Positions 21,670-31,317 of a stretch of DNA of 34,314 nt are shown in pieces (the first letter of the stretch is position 1; the number at the start of each line of letters is the position of its first letter). The notes below the pieces were generated by a model. That model was not told the DNA's origin. It did not search any database and saw nothing but the letters and a program-made list of their open reading frames with translations. The translations under genes and the position numbers were made by a program. Origin of the DNA: an uncultured Geobacteraceae bacterium. Lineage in GTDB: Bacteria; Desulfobacterota; Desulfuromonadia; Geobacterales; Pseudopelobacteraceae. The stretch spans positions 1 to 34,314 of the forward strand of contig CAJBRY010000313.1 in the NCBI GenBank assembly GCA_903958085.1. The letters are read 5' to 3'.

Positions 21670-24120
21670 TTAAGTTGACGGTGGCAAGTCCAGAATTTCG
21701 CGCACCTTCCGTAGAAGGATTACCGGCATGACCGGTTTTTTTATCAACGGAACGTCGAAGTCGATAGCAATCTTTCCGCTTATGATCTCACTTGTATAAC
21801 CACTGATAAAACAAGCCTTGACCTCAGGTCGAAGAATACGTATTGCTTCCAACGCCTGCTTACCTGTCAATTTAGGCATAATGGCATCCAGTATTACCAG
21901 ATTTATTTCATCTTTATTCCTTGTAAAAACGTCCACAGCATCAGCTCCGTTAATGGCTTTTAGAACTCTGTAACCATTAGATTCAAGGTGATGAGCTGTT
22001 ATATCAATAAGTATTTTATCATCGTCAGCAAGAAGAATTGTTTCCGTGCCTTTAAGGGAGTGCCGTTCTGTTTCTGTTTTAGTGCAGGCTTCCTCTTCAG
22101 GCTCTTCGCAAATGGGAATATAAATTGAGAATGTCGTACCTTTTCCAGGCTCGCTGCTGCAATGAATAGAACCGTTGTGCTGAGATATAATGCCGTGAAT
22201 TATTGAAAGACCAAGTCCTGTACCCTTCTCTTTATCTTTAGTTGTATAGAAGGGATCAAAAATGCGTTCCACCGTTTCTTTATCCATTCCGACACCGGTG
22301 TCGCTCACACTTATCAGAACAAACTTTCCTGTACTTCCGCACCCATCCTTGACTACAAGATTTGCATCCTGAGACTCCGCAATGCAGATAGTAAGCTTTC
22401 CGCCATCCGGCATGGCATCGCGGGCATTAGTAGCAAGATTCATAAGAACCTGCTGAAACTGCGAACGATCAATAAACACATAGAGCGGGTTTAAAGGGTA
22501 CATGGTGACAAGCTCGATATCTTCGCCAATCAGTCGCTTCAGGAATTTAGTGTTGTCGGTTGCGAGCTGAATTAAATTGGTGCGCTCCAGATTGAATGCC
22601 TGCTTCCTGCTGAACGCCAACAACCCCCTTGTCAACTCCGCAGCGCGTTCCGACGCACTCAATATCTGCAAGGTATACTCACGAACTTTCTCATCGCTCT
22701 GTTTTACAGTCAGAAGGTCTCCATAACCCATAATAACAGAAAGGATGTTGTTGAAATCATGGGCTACTCCACCTGCCAACAGACCAATTGCTTCCATCTT
22801 CTGCGATTGCAGCAACTGCTCCTCAAGACGACCATGCTCTTCCTGAATCCGTGTACGTTCGGAAATTTCCTCCTCCAGCATTGAAGTCTGCTCTTCAAGA
22901 CTCTGCTGTGCAGCCTGACGCTCTTCAATCTCATGTTCGAGTTCAAGCGTTTTATTCTGCAGCCCTTCGTGCGCCTTCTGCCGTTCCGCTATCTCAAATT
23001 CAAGCTGAACGGTCTGCTCATGAAGCGTATCTTCCCGCTGTTTCAATGCATTCAGCAATCGATTGAAACCATCTATAAGGTCGCCTATTTCATCATTGCT
23101 GGCAACTGCAAGTGACTGTAAAGGCTTGCTGGCATCTGACATAGCTGCAAGAGCTTCTGCGGCTTCCATCAAAGGAGCAAGCTGGCGTTTAAGTAGCCAC
23201 CAGGTCAGACAACCGGCCAGCAGAGTCAGAAAAAGTGTTGCAATTACAATATGCTTCTGCATATCGTGAACCGGTGCAAACCCCTCATCAGTGGGGAGCA
23301 AAGCAGCAACATACCAATCTGTAGCCGGTACGTTTTTTGCCGATGCGAGGACATTTATGCCTCGCGCATCTATTGTGACACCTGAACCTTCGCGGCCTTC
23401 TATAAACTGATCCAGCAGAGCAATTTTACCCTTTTCAGGAAGCTTCTCCATGACACGGGCTTTATCGGTAATGGCAACGATTGTCCTCTCTGAACGAGAA
23501 ACAAGTAAAAAGTCACCGGTTTTACCGTGTCTCCGATCGGTAACACGATCTAGAAAATTCGGTTTGCCTAAATTGATTGCACCCAGCAGGACACCGATAA
23601 CCTTGCCGTCAGAATCCTTTACCGGTGATGCAATTGCAAATGCCGGTGCCTTCAACTGTTTACCCATTACCGGCTTGCCTATGGTAGTTTTCCCCTGAAG
23701 TGCTCCGATCATGAACGCCCGTTCACTGTAATCTACACCGATTCTTTTTGTGGAAATAGGTACATCAGCGATCCCGACACCATCTACTCCGGTGAACCAT
23801 AGACCGCTGTTAAACAGCGTAATCAGGGTGGTTCTGTCTTCAAGAAATTTCTGCAAAGCAGCATTATCAGCCACCATTGCCGGAGTAATGCGAGCGCAAA
23901 CCGCTTCCAGAGCCTTTATCCGGTCTTCAACCTCGGAATTTAAGTCGGCTGCAATCGCCGAAACCGTAGAAATCTGCTGTTCGCCCAGAACTATCTCCAT
24001 ATCCTGATGAAGTTTCCGATGTGTGTAGTAGGCCAGAGACCAGATACTCAGCAGAAAAATCGTCAGAGTAAAAAAAGTTATCCTGGTTTTGAGTGAGCGT
24101 TTTAAAAAAATCCGGTTCAT
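21670..24120 (-). CDS. hybrid histidine kinase: dCache, HAMP, kinase, receiver
   Basis: 816 residues. ATG 24120 is chosen: GAGG is 8 bases ahead and the protein then starts with a basic segment and helix; an in-frame ATG at 24192 lies inside the previous gene. Order: helix (about 12-32), periplasmic dCache sensor (about 45-285; GVDYSERAFMIGAL, KAPAFAIASPVKDSDGKVIG), helix (about 290-310), HAMP, long coiled coil (about 360-440), HisKA with GGVAHDFNNILSV (His454), HATPase (NLATNARDAM, DTGVGM, GTGLGLSI), and a C-terminal receiver (LLADDD, LDAIMPKLTG, IKKP). The receiver on the kinase suggests phosphate control in cis. It is the last gene of the five-gene signalling operon and a near-duplicate of the 27285 kinase from the coiled coil onward. 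Confidence 0.93.
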   Translation of the reverse strand: MNRIFLKRSLKTRITFFTLTIFLLSIWSLAYYTHRKLHQDMEIVLGEQQISTVSAIAADLNSEVEDRIKALEAVCARITPAMVADNAALQKFLEDRTTLITLFNSGLWFTGVDGVGIADVPISTKRIGVDYSERAFMIGALQGKTTIGKPVMGKQLKAPAFAIASPVKDSDGKVIGVLLGAINLGKPNFLDRVTDRRHGKTGDFLLVSRSERTIVAITDKARVMEKLPEKGKIALLDQFIEGREGSGVTIDARGINVLASAKNVPATDWYVAALLPTDEGFAPVHDMQKHIVIATLFLTLLAGCLTWWLLKRQLAPLMEAAEALAAMSDASKPLQSLAVASNDEIGDLIDGFNRLLNALKQREDTLHEQTVQLEFEIAERQKAHEGLQNKTLELEHEIEERQAAQQSLEEQTSMLEEEISERTRIQEEHGRLEEQLLQSQKMEAIGLLAGGVAHDFNNILSVIMGYGDLLTVKQSDEKVREYTLQILSASERAAELTRGLLAFSRKQAFNLERTNLIQLATDNTKFLKRLIGEDIELVTMYPLNPLYVFIDRSQFQQVLMNLATNARDAMPDGGKLTICIAESQDANLVVKDGCGSTGKFVLISVSDTGVGMDKETVERIFDPFYTTKDKEKGTGLGLSIIHGIISQHNGSIHCSSEPGKGTTFSIYIPICEEPEEEACTKTETERHSLKGTETILLADDDKILIDITAHHLESNGYRVLKAINGADAVDVFTRNKDEINLVILDAIMPKLTGKQALEAIRILRPEVKACFISGYTSEIISGKIAIDFDVPLIKKPVMPVILLRKVREILDLPPST

Positions 24121-24157
24121 ATCCGTTTCCTCAACTGAATCGTTCTTTAGCAATAAG

Positions 24158-27100
24158 TCACTGCCACTTCTCCAACACTTTTGCAAGCTCATCCTTTTTT
24201 ACCGGCTTTGACAGATAATCATCCATGCCTGCCGCGATGCAGTTCTCGCGGTCTCCTTTCATGGCGTTGGCGGTCATTGCGATGATCGGCACTCTATGGT
24301 TCAACACCTTTGAGTCGGCACTGCGTATTACCCTGGTCGCCTCAAAGCCATCCATTTCCGGCATCTGACAATCCATCAGAACAATATCATAGTCAATCAA
24401 CTCCAGCGCACTCACCGCCTCAAGTCCGTTTGCAACCAAATCTGCATTGCAGCCCAGCTTACCGAGGATGCTCTGAGCCACTTTCTGGTTAATGATGTTA
24501 TCCTCCGCAAGCAAAATACGGATATTCTTCTTGTCCGGTTCAGCCACTGGAGAATGATAAGTTATTTTTGTTGAAACCTCCGTGGGACAAATATCCTCCG
24601 TAGCTTTGTTTGCACTGCGAAGAACTTTGCAAATACCCTCATACAACTGGGACTGTCGCACCGGCTTAGATATAAATCCGGCAAAACCGTGTTCCGACAG
24701 GACGGTGCCGGAACCTATAGATCCAAGAGCAGTGACCATTATGAGAAGCGTGTCCTTCAGCAGAGGATCAGTCTTAATACGACGGGCAAGCTCCAGACCT
24801 TCCATGCCGGGCATTACCTGGTCGATCATGGCAAGGCGGAAAGGTTCGTTATTTTCAACCGCTTCGTGCATTAATTTCAGCGCGGTTAAACCATCTTCCA
24901 CCGTTTCATACTGGCAACCCCATTTACTCAATAGAGTAATAACCATCATTCGGTAGCTGACATTATCATCAACCACAAGTATTTTTGTACCCGAAATATC
25001 AACAACTGCGCTAACATCCTCTGCAATCGGGATTTCAGAAGTATACTTTTCAAACTTTGCAGTAAACCAGAACGTCGAACCCCTGCCCTCCTCGCTTTCA
25101 ATACCAATTTCGCCATCCATAAGCTCCACCAGCTGTTTGCTGATAGCCAATCCCAGACCGGTTCCACCATATTTGCGAGTAGTCGAACCATCAACCTGCG
25201 TAAAAGGGCTGAAGAGAGCGTCAATTCGATCCTTCGGTATTCCGATTCCGGTGTCCTTGACCTGAAAACGGATGAGAGCAGAGTCCTCTGTTTCTGAGTC
25301 AAGCATTGCATCGATAACTATTTCGCCAGCATGGGTAAATTTGATAGCGTTACCGGCAAGGTTAGTAATGATCTGTCGCAGTCTGCCCGGGTCACCTTTC
25401 AGATATGCCGGCACATCCGGATCAATCCGGCAGATTAACTCCAGGCCGCTTTGGTTTGCTCGAATTGACAGCATTTCAGCGGTGTCTTCCAGAGTGTTTC
25501 GGATGTCAAATTCAAGAATTTCAATTTCAAGCTTACCGGCCTCTATCTTCGAAAAATCCAGAATATCATTAATCAATCCAAGCAGGTTCTCGCCGCTTCT
25601 ATTAACTATCTCTACATATTCTCTCTGTTCATCGGTCAGCTTTGTATCCAGAAGAAGATTGGTCATACCGATGACACCATTCATAGGAGTTCGGATCTCA
25701 TGGCTCATGGTAGCCAGAAACGTACTCTTGGCTTTGGTGGCCTCTTCAGCGACCACCAGCGCCACACCAAGTTCAGCGTTTTTCTGTTCCATTTTTGCAG
25801 CGAAAGAAAGCAGCTTTTCTTCAGCCAGTTTCTGTTCAGTAATTTCAACAAAGCTTTCAATTCCACCTATTATATTTCCCTCAGCATCACGCAGATAATC
25901 GACATTCTTGCTGATAACACGACATTCACCATCTTTGTGCAGTATACTGCATTCCCTTGCTATGATAGGTTTCGGCACATCAACTGCATAAAGACCACAC
26001 CGCCCCTTGCACGGCGAAAGAGTAAAAAAACTGCACTCCCTGCCGATAGCTTCTTCCGCAGAAAAGCCAGTGGCTCTGATCATAGCATCGTTCCAACTGG
26101 TAACTATTTTGTCCAAATCAACGGTAAAGGTTGCGCTGGGAATCAGGCGCAAAATGAGATTAGCTTTTTCTTTGGCAAGCTGGATTTCTCCCAGTGCTTT
26201 TTTGTAATCACTTTCCCGCTGTTCCACCTCACCCATCAAATCATTGAAAGAACCAGCCAGCAGTCCAACTTCGTCGGATCGCTCTTCTTCAAGGCGCACA
26301 CGTTTATATGAATCAGTATGTGCAAGAGTGCTAATTTGCAGAGTAATGTCGGTAAGCGGCCTGGTAATGGCTATGCCAAGTTTCCACGCCAGAGCAATAG
26401 CAGCGAGTAAAGCAGCCAGCATACTCATAAGAAAATAGTTTCTGAAATTTGTTATGGAACGGTAGGCCTCCTCAACCGGATAGTTCGAGGCCAGAATCCA
26501 GTCAGTACTCTGCAGGTGCTTGAATGAAGCCAGAAAGCGCTGTCCCTTGGAGTTGATCGTTTCACCGGAACCTTCAAACCCCTCCAATGCCTTATCGAAC
26601 AGAATATTTACGCCAGGCTTGACATCCTTCTTCATAATGCGGGATGTGTCAGGATGCATGATCATGGTGCGATCAGCGGCATACAGATAAAAATACCCGT
26701 TTTTCCCGACTTTCTGCGTACTAAGGGAATGTAAAATGTTCTTTTCGGCCAACAGGTCCAACGCCCCGCCAAGGATCACGACCAAACGCCCATTAGCATC
26801 AAATACTGGAGCTGTCATCATAATCGATGGATGGCCGTTTTTAGACGAAGTGTACGGATAGGAAATTTGAGGTTTACCGGTAGAAATTGTTTTCGTAAAA
26901 TATTCACGAAAAGAGAAATCTTTGCCACGCCTACCCAGGAACTCCGGTTCCTCCACCAGAAGTTTTCCATCCGGCATAAACAGGTGCAAACCACCGCCAA
27001 AAATTGATTTTATGCCGGTACGGTTTCCCAGCCACTTTTGAGCAGCATCCGGGTTATTAACTATTTCAAGCGGTGCAACTGCAGCAACATTGATCAGCGC

Positions 27101-27298
27101 AGTGTGCGCCGTTGTGATTGAAACATCAAGATTACCGGCAATACTAGAAATCAAAGCAAACTGCTGGTCTGAGATCAGCAACTTTGTAGAATTTCTGAAA
27201 TAGGCGTAGGTTCCAAACGCAATAATTATCAACAGAAGTGCGATAAACAGACCAACTGCAAGAACGAGTTTGTATCTGATTCCGTTAATTTTCTTCAC
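24158..27298 (-). CDS. BarA-like hybrid histidine kinase: dCache, HAMP, Cys-rich PAS, kinase, two receivers
   Basis: 1046 residues from GTG 27298 (GGAG 9 bases ahead). Helix 11-31; dCache sensor about 40-285 ([33 protein letters not shown]); helix about 287-306; HAMP about 307-360; PAS about 380-488 with seven-plus residues of interest including C422, C430, C434, C450, C459; HisKA with [14 protein letters not shown] (His533); HATPase with N-box [10 protein letters not shown]-box KDTGIGIP and GTGLGLAIS; receiver 1 about 772-890 (VVDDN, Asp826, Lys878); receiver 2 about 926-1045 (AEDN, Asp976, Lys1031). No HPt domain is present, so a separate phosphotransfer protein would be needed for a full relay. 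It overlaps the 27285 kinase gene by 14 bases and is 37 bases ahead of the next kinase. Confidence 0.94.
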   Translation of the reverse strand: MKKINGIRYKLVLAVGLFIALLLIIIAFGTYAYFRNSTKLLISDQQFALISSIAGNLDVSITTAHTALINVAAVAPLEIVNNPDAAQKWLGNRTGIKSIFGGGLHLFMPDGKLLVEEPEFLGRRGKDFSFREYFTKTISTGKPQISYPYTSSKNGHPSIMMTAPVFDANGRLVVILGGALDLLAEKNILHSLSTQKVGKNGYFYLYAADRTMIMHPDTSRIMKKDVKPGVNILFDKALEGFEGSGETINSKGQRFLASFKHLQSTDWILASNYPVEEAYRSITNFRNYFLMSMLAALLAAIALAWKLGIAITRPLTDITLQISTLAHTDSYKRVRLEEERSDEVGLLAGSFNDLMGEVEQRESDYKKALGEIQLAKEKANLILRLIPSATFTVDLDKIVTSWNDAMIRATGFSAEEAIGRECSFFTLSPCKGRCGLYAVDVPKPIIARECSILHKDGECRVISKNVDYLRDAEGNIIGGIESFVEITEQKLAEEKLLSFAAKMEQKNAELGVALVVAEEATKAKSTFLATMSHEIRTPMNGVIGMTNLLLDTKLTDEQREYVEIVNRSGENLLGLINDILDFSKIEAGKLEIEILEFDIRNTLEDTAEMLSIRANQSGLELICRIDPDVPAYLKGDPGRLRQIITNLAGNAIKFTHAGEIVIDAMLDSETEDSALIRFQVKDTGIGIPKDRIDALFSPFTQVDGSTTRKYGGTGLGLAISKQLVELMDGEIGIESEEGRGSTFWFTAKFEKYTSEIPIAEDVSAVVDISGTKILVVDDNVSYRMMVITLLSKWGCQYETVEDGLTALKLMHEAVENNEPFRLAMIDQVMPGMEGLELARRIKTDPLLKDTLLIMVTALGSIGSGTVLSEHGFAGFISKPVRQSQLYEGICKVLRSANKATEDICPTEVSTKITYHSPVAEPDKKNIRILLAEDNIINQKVAQSILGKLGCNADLVANGLEAVSALELIDYDIVLMDCQMPEMDGFEATRVIRSADSKVLNHRVPIIAMTANAMKGDRENCIAAGMDDYLSKPVKKDELAKVLEKWQ

Positions 27299-29348
27299 GG
27301 TGATTCACTCCATCAAGTATTTCCCGCACCTTCCGTAAAAGAACGCCAGGCATGACCGGTTTAGCGATAAACGGCAGACTGTAATCAACTGCAATCTTTC
27401 CGGATATGATCTCATTGGCATATCCGCTGAAAAAACAGGCTTTAATGTTTGGGCGTATTTCACAAATATTATCCCACGCCTGCTTCCCGGTCATCTTAGG
27501 CATGATGGCGTCCAGTATGACAAGATCAATTTCATCAGCATGATTTCTGAATATCTCAACGGCCTCTGCTCCGTCAAAAGCCTGATAAACCCTGTACCCG
27601 CTGGATTCAAGATGATGACTGTTTATCTCCATAAGCATTTCATCATCATCAGCCAACAGAATGGTTTCAGTCCCAAACGGGGAGTTGCGGTCAATTTCTG
27701 CTAAGATGACAGACGACTGTTCTGATTCCGGACAGAGTGGGAGATAGATGGTGAACACTGTCCCCCGTCCCTGTTCACTTCTGCAACTAACAATGCCGTT
27801 GTGCTGAGTTATGATGCCATGAATTATTGAAAGACCAAGGCCTGTACCCTTCGCATTTTCCTTGGTGGTAAAAAACGGTTCAAAAATCCGCTGAACCGTT
27901 TCATTGTCCATTCCAGCTCCAGTATCACTCACCTGAATTCTGGCGTAATCCCCCGGTGTCCCGAAACCATGACCGGAGATAAAACTATCATCCAGCTTTT
28001 CCGATGTGATTCTGATTGTCAGCTTTCCACCCAAAAGCATGGCATCACGCGCGTTTGTTGCCAGGTTCATCAGAACCTGCTGAATCTGAGACTTATCAAT
28101 TGACAAAAATAAAGGTTTAGGATGAAATTCGGTCACAAGTTCAATATCTTCTCCGATTATCCGTTTCAAAAACTTACAGTTTTCAGTTGCCAGTTGATTG
28201 ATATCGATGCGCTCAAGGTTAAAAGTCTGTTTTCTGCTGAACGCAAGAAGCCCCCTGGTCAGTTCTGCTGCCCGTTCCGATGCTTTCAGCAGTTGGATAG
28301 CATTATCATGCATCTTACCGTCGGGCGTTCCCCTTGCCAGAAGATCCCCATAGCCCATAATAACCGAGAGGATATTATTGAAATCATGGGCTACTCCCCC
28401 TGCCAGAAGTCCGATAGCCTCCATTTTCTGGGACTGTCGCAACTGTTCTTCAAGCCTGTCATGCTCTTGCTGTAACCTCTCACGCTCAGCAATTTCCTCC
28501 TGCAGCAACACAGTCTGCTCTAGCAGAGTCTGCTGGGCAGCCCGGCGCTCTTTAACTTCCCCTTCCAGTTCTGCCGTTTTTAACTGTAAAGCTTCATTGG
28601 CGAGTTGACGCTCGGCCATTTCTGTTTCAAGCTGAACCGTCTGTTCATGGATATCATCATATGATTTTGTCAAATTGCAACTCATGCTGCTTATAGCTGT
28701 TGCCAGTGAAACAAGTTCAACAGAATTTCGCATCTCCGGAGCGACTGTTCTCGTCTCGGTAGTGACTGTAGTTGCCCAATCTTTCAGCCTGGTAAGCGGT
28801 TTTACAACCACATACCTGAGCAACGCATACATCACGCAGAAAAGTATTAATACCAGCACTACCAGCTTGATGATAATACGAATTATCTCAGCGCGCAGAA
28901 GCTTATCTAGATACTGACTATTCGTGTACAGGACGACTGTTCCGATGGTTTTGTCGTTATGTACGATATTTTTGCTTATTTTTTTTGCTCCGGATTCAGT
29001 CATATTGCGATGTAAGGAATTGTCCGGATTCCAGTTTTCGATCCTGCCGTCAGTCAATTCAACTTTTCCGGAGTGGATATTCCCGAACTCATCTTTAACA
29101 ATTACTGCCGAAATCATATCTGCTCTGATCTCATAGAGGATGGTCTTCTCAACTTCATCCAGATTCATATTCCATAGCGGATTAACCAGATTATACGCGA
29201 GCCGTTCGGTAACTAATCTGGCTCCAGCGTCAAGTTTCATCTCTTCCATAACAAGAGCATTTCTAATCTCAAAAGCACTCCAGCCACCAAGAACAATCAG
29301 AATGGTAAGCAATAATGTAGAAAGTATCTGTCTGGAAATTGTTCGCAC
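27285..29348 (-). CDS. hybrid histidine kinase: small periplasmic sensor, HAMP, kinase, receiver
   Basis: 687 residues from GTG 29348 (AAGGAG 6 bases ahead). Helix about 8-24; a short periplasmic sensor (about 30-150; WNMNLDEVEKTILYEI, VIVKDEFGNIHSGK) of the CHASE8/dCache-lite type; helix about 155-178; HAMP; coiled coil 230-305; HisKA GGVAHDFNNILSV (His321); HATPase (NLATNARDAM, DTGAGM, GTGLGLSI); receiver about 560-680 (LLADDD, LDAIMPKMTG, IAKP). From the coiled coil to the end it is nearly identical to the 21670 kinase, but the sensor is unrelated. It starts 27 bases after the binding-protein gene at 29376 and overlaps the next kinase by 14 bases. Confidence 0.93.
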   Translation of the reverse strand: MRTISRQILSTLLLTILIVLGGWSAFEIRNALVMEEMKLDAGARLVTERLAYNLVNPLWNMNLDEVEKTILYEIRADMISAVIVKDEFGNIHSGKVELTDGRIENWNPDNSLHRNMTESGAKKISKNIVHNDKTIGTVVLYTNSQYLDKLLRAEIIRIIIKLVVLVLILFCVMYALLRYVVVKPLTRLKDWATTVTTETRTVAPEMRNSVELVSLATAISSMSCNLTKSYDDIHEQTVQLETEMAERQLANEALQLKTAELEGEVKERRAAQQTLLEQTVLLQEEIAERERLQQEHDRLEEQLRQSQKMEAIGLLAGGVAHDFNNILSVIMGYGDLLARGTPDGKMHDNAIQLLKASERAAELTRGLLAFSRKQTFNLERIDINQLATENCKFLKRIIGEDIELVTEFHPKPLFLSIDKSQIQQVLMNLATNARDAMLLGGKLTIRITSEKLDDSFISGHGFGTPGDYARIQVSDTGAGMDNETVQRIFEPFFTTKENAKGTGLGLSIIHGIITQHNGIVSCRSEQGRGTVFTIYLPLCPESEQSSVILAEIDRNSPFGTETILLADDDEMLMEINSHHLESSGYRVYQAFDGAEAVEIFRNHADEIDLVILDAIMPKMTGKQAWDNICEIRPNIKACFFSGYANEIISGKIAVDYSLPFIAKPVMPGVLLRKVREILDGVNHREEN

Positions 29349-29375
29349 AAGCGGCTCCTTAAAATGTTGCCTTGC

Positions 29376-30191
29376 CTACGGGTTCAGCTTTAGTCCCGCT
29401 TGCAATTCTTCCAACTGCTTTGAATACAGACGAGCAAACTCCTTGCTGTTACGAGTTATTTCGATCGTTTTCCAGAGTTTGGCTGCGACTTTGGCGTGTG
29501 ACGTGTAGAATTGATTTGACAAAATAAGGAAGTATGGCTTCTGCTGAATTAGAGGGCCAGTCACTATCTCCAGTTTGTCATTAAACTCCGGGTCCCGGAG
29601 TTGCGCCTCGAAATTGAAGGGGTTAATAATCATACCGGAGATGCGTTGTGCAAGCAACTTTCTCAGGCCACCCTGTACGGTTGGATTGCCGTCATCAACT
29701 TCAATTTTCTGCTCGCGAAGGTACTCTACAACCGAGTAGCCTGATTGAGCCCCAAGCGGACCATTCAGATTAGTGAAGCGTTCACCGTTCCAACTGACCT
29801 TGCTGCCAGTCCGCCTTATCAGCACAAAACCAAGATTGAACATTCGTTTGCTTGCGTCCAGAGTACCATCCGTCTTAAGCGGGTAAGTAAGCGATTTGGC
29901 TCGTTCCGGGGTGAAGCTTCCTGCCAGAACGGCATCGAATTGACCTAGTTCGGCCATCTTCAGACAACGTGCCCACGGGAGAGGTGTAAACTCGAATTTA
30001 AGTTCGGGTAGTTGGCGACCAGCGATTGCAAGTAACTGGCTGGACAGGACTCCTGTTGGCCTACCCTGCATTTCCTGATTCAGACAGACACGCACAACAG
30101 TGCTCGCGTTGGCCGGGGGCGACCAGATTGAACAAAGAATGATTGCAATAAATATCAGAGCAGCTCGGGAAACTTGAACGATAGAACGCAT
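29376..30191 (-). CDS. orphan family-3 periplasmic binding protein
   Basis: 271 residues; ATG 30191 with GGAGG 10 bases ahead. Signal peptide (ALIFIAIILCSIWSPPANA, then STV). The mature domain has the SBP_bac_3 plan: VVRVCLNQEMQGRP at the start, FTPLPWARCLKMAELGQFDAVLAGSFTPERA (cut here to PLPWARCLKMAELGQFDA), a hinge near RISGMIINPF, and a C-terminal helical segment with EFARLYSKQLEELQ. It carries the 'PWARC...G..DA' variant typical of orphan SBP3 proteins encoded beside kinases. No transporter genes follow; instead the three kinases do, so it may present a ligand to them. It lies 81 bases after the 30273 gene. Confidence 0.85.
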   Translation of the reverse strand: MRSIVQVSRAALIFIAIILCSIWSPPANASTVVRVCLNQEMQGRPTGVLSSQLLAIAGRQLPELKFEFTPLPWARCLKMAELGQFDAVLAGSFTPERAKSLTYPLKTDGTLDASKRMFNLGFVLIRRTGSKVSWNGERFTNLNGPLGAQSGYSVVEYLREQKIEVDDGNPTVQGGLRKLLAQRISGMIINPFNFEAQLRDPEFNDKLEIVTGPLIQQKPYFLILSNQFYTSHAKVAAKLWKTIEITRNSKEFARLYSKQLEELQAGLKLNP

Positions 30192-30272
30192 CGTATTTGA
30201 TCCTCCAAGGTTACTTTATAACTTCCTTAACTCATCCATGGGTAGCTATACAACAAGGTTTCTGTTTCGGAG

Positions 30273-31055
30273 TCATTCCTTACTTTTGTTTTTTTCAATT
30301 CCCGCCTGCTTTTCCTTGATGAGTTTTATCATGGTTCCGTCCAGATTCATTCTATCCAGAATCTTGTTTATTGCCGGAAGCAATTTCATCGCTTCTGATT
30401 TTCTGGATATCCCGAAAAATACTCTGCTATCACTTATGACCTGTTCCGAAACATCCAAAACCCCAACAAGATTGTATTTTCTGATCATGTATTGTGCGAC
30501 AAGCTTATCCATAGCGCCCAGATCGTATCGCTCTTTTTCGAGCATAGTTATCATTGTCTCAATATCCCTGGGGCGTTCAATAGGGCTTACAGACGTAAAT
30601 GCAGATTCCATCTTTTTGTCTATGAATGACCCCAGATTTATCCCTAATTTCAGACTGCTGATATCATCGTAGGTTTTCCAGCTAACCCCTTTCGGGAAGC
30701 GAGATTTTTTGTAAATAAAAACAAAATGTTGCGGGTTAGCCGCGTGACTAAACGCCATGAATTTCTCACGGTCGTCGTTTTTTGATAGTGGCAGAGCACC
30801 GTCCATAGCTCCGGATTCAACCATCGAGAGGCAACGTGCAAAAGGGAGAATTGAAATATTTACCGGGATTTTAAGTTCCTTGAAGACCGCTCGGGCAATA
30901 TTTACTTTGATACCCTCTGCATGCGACGAAGCACCATCTTCATCACCAACAACATACGGCGGGTAGTTGTTGAAGCAGAGATTTACCTGTTTTGGCTCAG
31001 CATGTGCGAAACCCGCTGTCAACATAAGAGCAACAAACAAGAAAACAGACTTCAT
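30273..31055 (-). CDS. orphan family-3 periplasmic binding protein, first gene of the signalling operon
   Basis: 260 residues. ATG 31055 is favoured: AGGAGG is 8 bases ahead, while ATG 31061 would be only 2 away. Signal peptide MKSVFLFVALMLTAGFAHA. Family-3 features: NLCFNNYPPYVVGDEDG, EGIKVNIARAVFKELKIPV, ILPFARCLSMVESGAMDGAL, a hinge near LGINLGSF, and MLEKERYDLGAMDKLVAQYMI. The 'FARC...M.SG..DG' text parallels the next gene's 'WARC...G.FDA', so the two are relatives. The C-terminus is Lys-rich. It is the promoter-proximal gene of the operon of two binding proteins and three kinases. Confidence 0.87.
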   Translation of the reverse strand: MKSVFLFVALMLTAGFAHAEPKQVNLCFNNYPPYVVGDEDGASSHAEGIKVNIARAVFKELKIPVNISILPFARCLSMVESGAMDGALPLSKNDDREKFMAFSHAANPQHFVFIYKKSRFPKGVSWKTYDDISSLKLGINLGSFIDKKMESAFTSVSPIERPRDIETMITMLEKERYDLGAMDKLVAQYMIRKYNLVGVLDVSEQVISDSRVFFGISRKSEAMKLLPAINKILDRMNLDGTMIKLIKEKQAGIEKNKSKE

Positions 31056-31109
31056 GTTCATTTCCTCCTATACTCAATTAATTATGCATTCTCTTGATGG
31101 CATCGTACC

Positions 31110-31137
31110 ATTCTACCAGATAAAATATGTACCGCAA
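31110..31137 (-). promoter_or_regulatory. candidate promoter of the two-binding-protein, three-kinase operon
   Basis: Minus strand TTGCGG (31137-31132), 16-base spacer, TAGAAT (31115-31110) preceded by TGG, an extended -10 with 5 of 6 matches. Predicted start is about 48 bases ahead of the ATG at 31055. The 255-bp region to hpnN is the only divergent promoter space nearby. Confidence 0.45.
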
Positions 31138-31259
31138 GCGAGTATCAGCACTTATATATTAAACATATCAGCTTGTCTATTCATGGAAGCCATTAGATTG
31201 TAAGTATATTTTGCAAATTTTATAAATATGGCAGCTAAGTGAAAAATACTCCCGCCAGA

Positions 31260-31287
31260 TTGACTTTTTGCCTCCTGCGGTGATATT
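31260..31287 (+). promoter_or_regulatory. candidate promoter of hpnN
   Basis: TTGACT (31260-31265), 16-base spacer, GATATT (31282-31287). The -35 is a 5 of 6 match and the -10 is 4 of 6. The GTG start at 31318 would follow a leader of about 24 bases holding AAAGGAG. Confidence 0.35.
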
Positions 31288-31317
31288 CAGAAAGAGTGAT
31301 TCATTAAAGGAGTAATC

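Noticed and set aside
25272-25898. 208-codon plus-strand frame inside the BarA-like kinase
   Set aside because: Antisense to the HisKA/HATPase region; Ser/Ile-rich low-information translation and no start signal.
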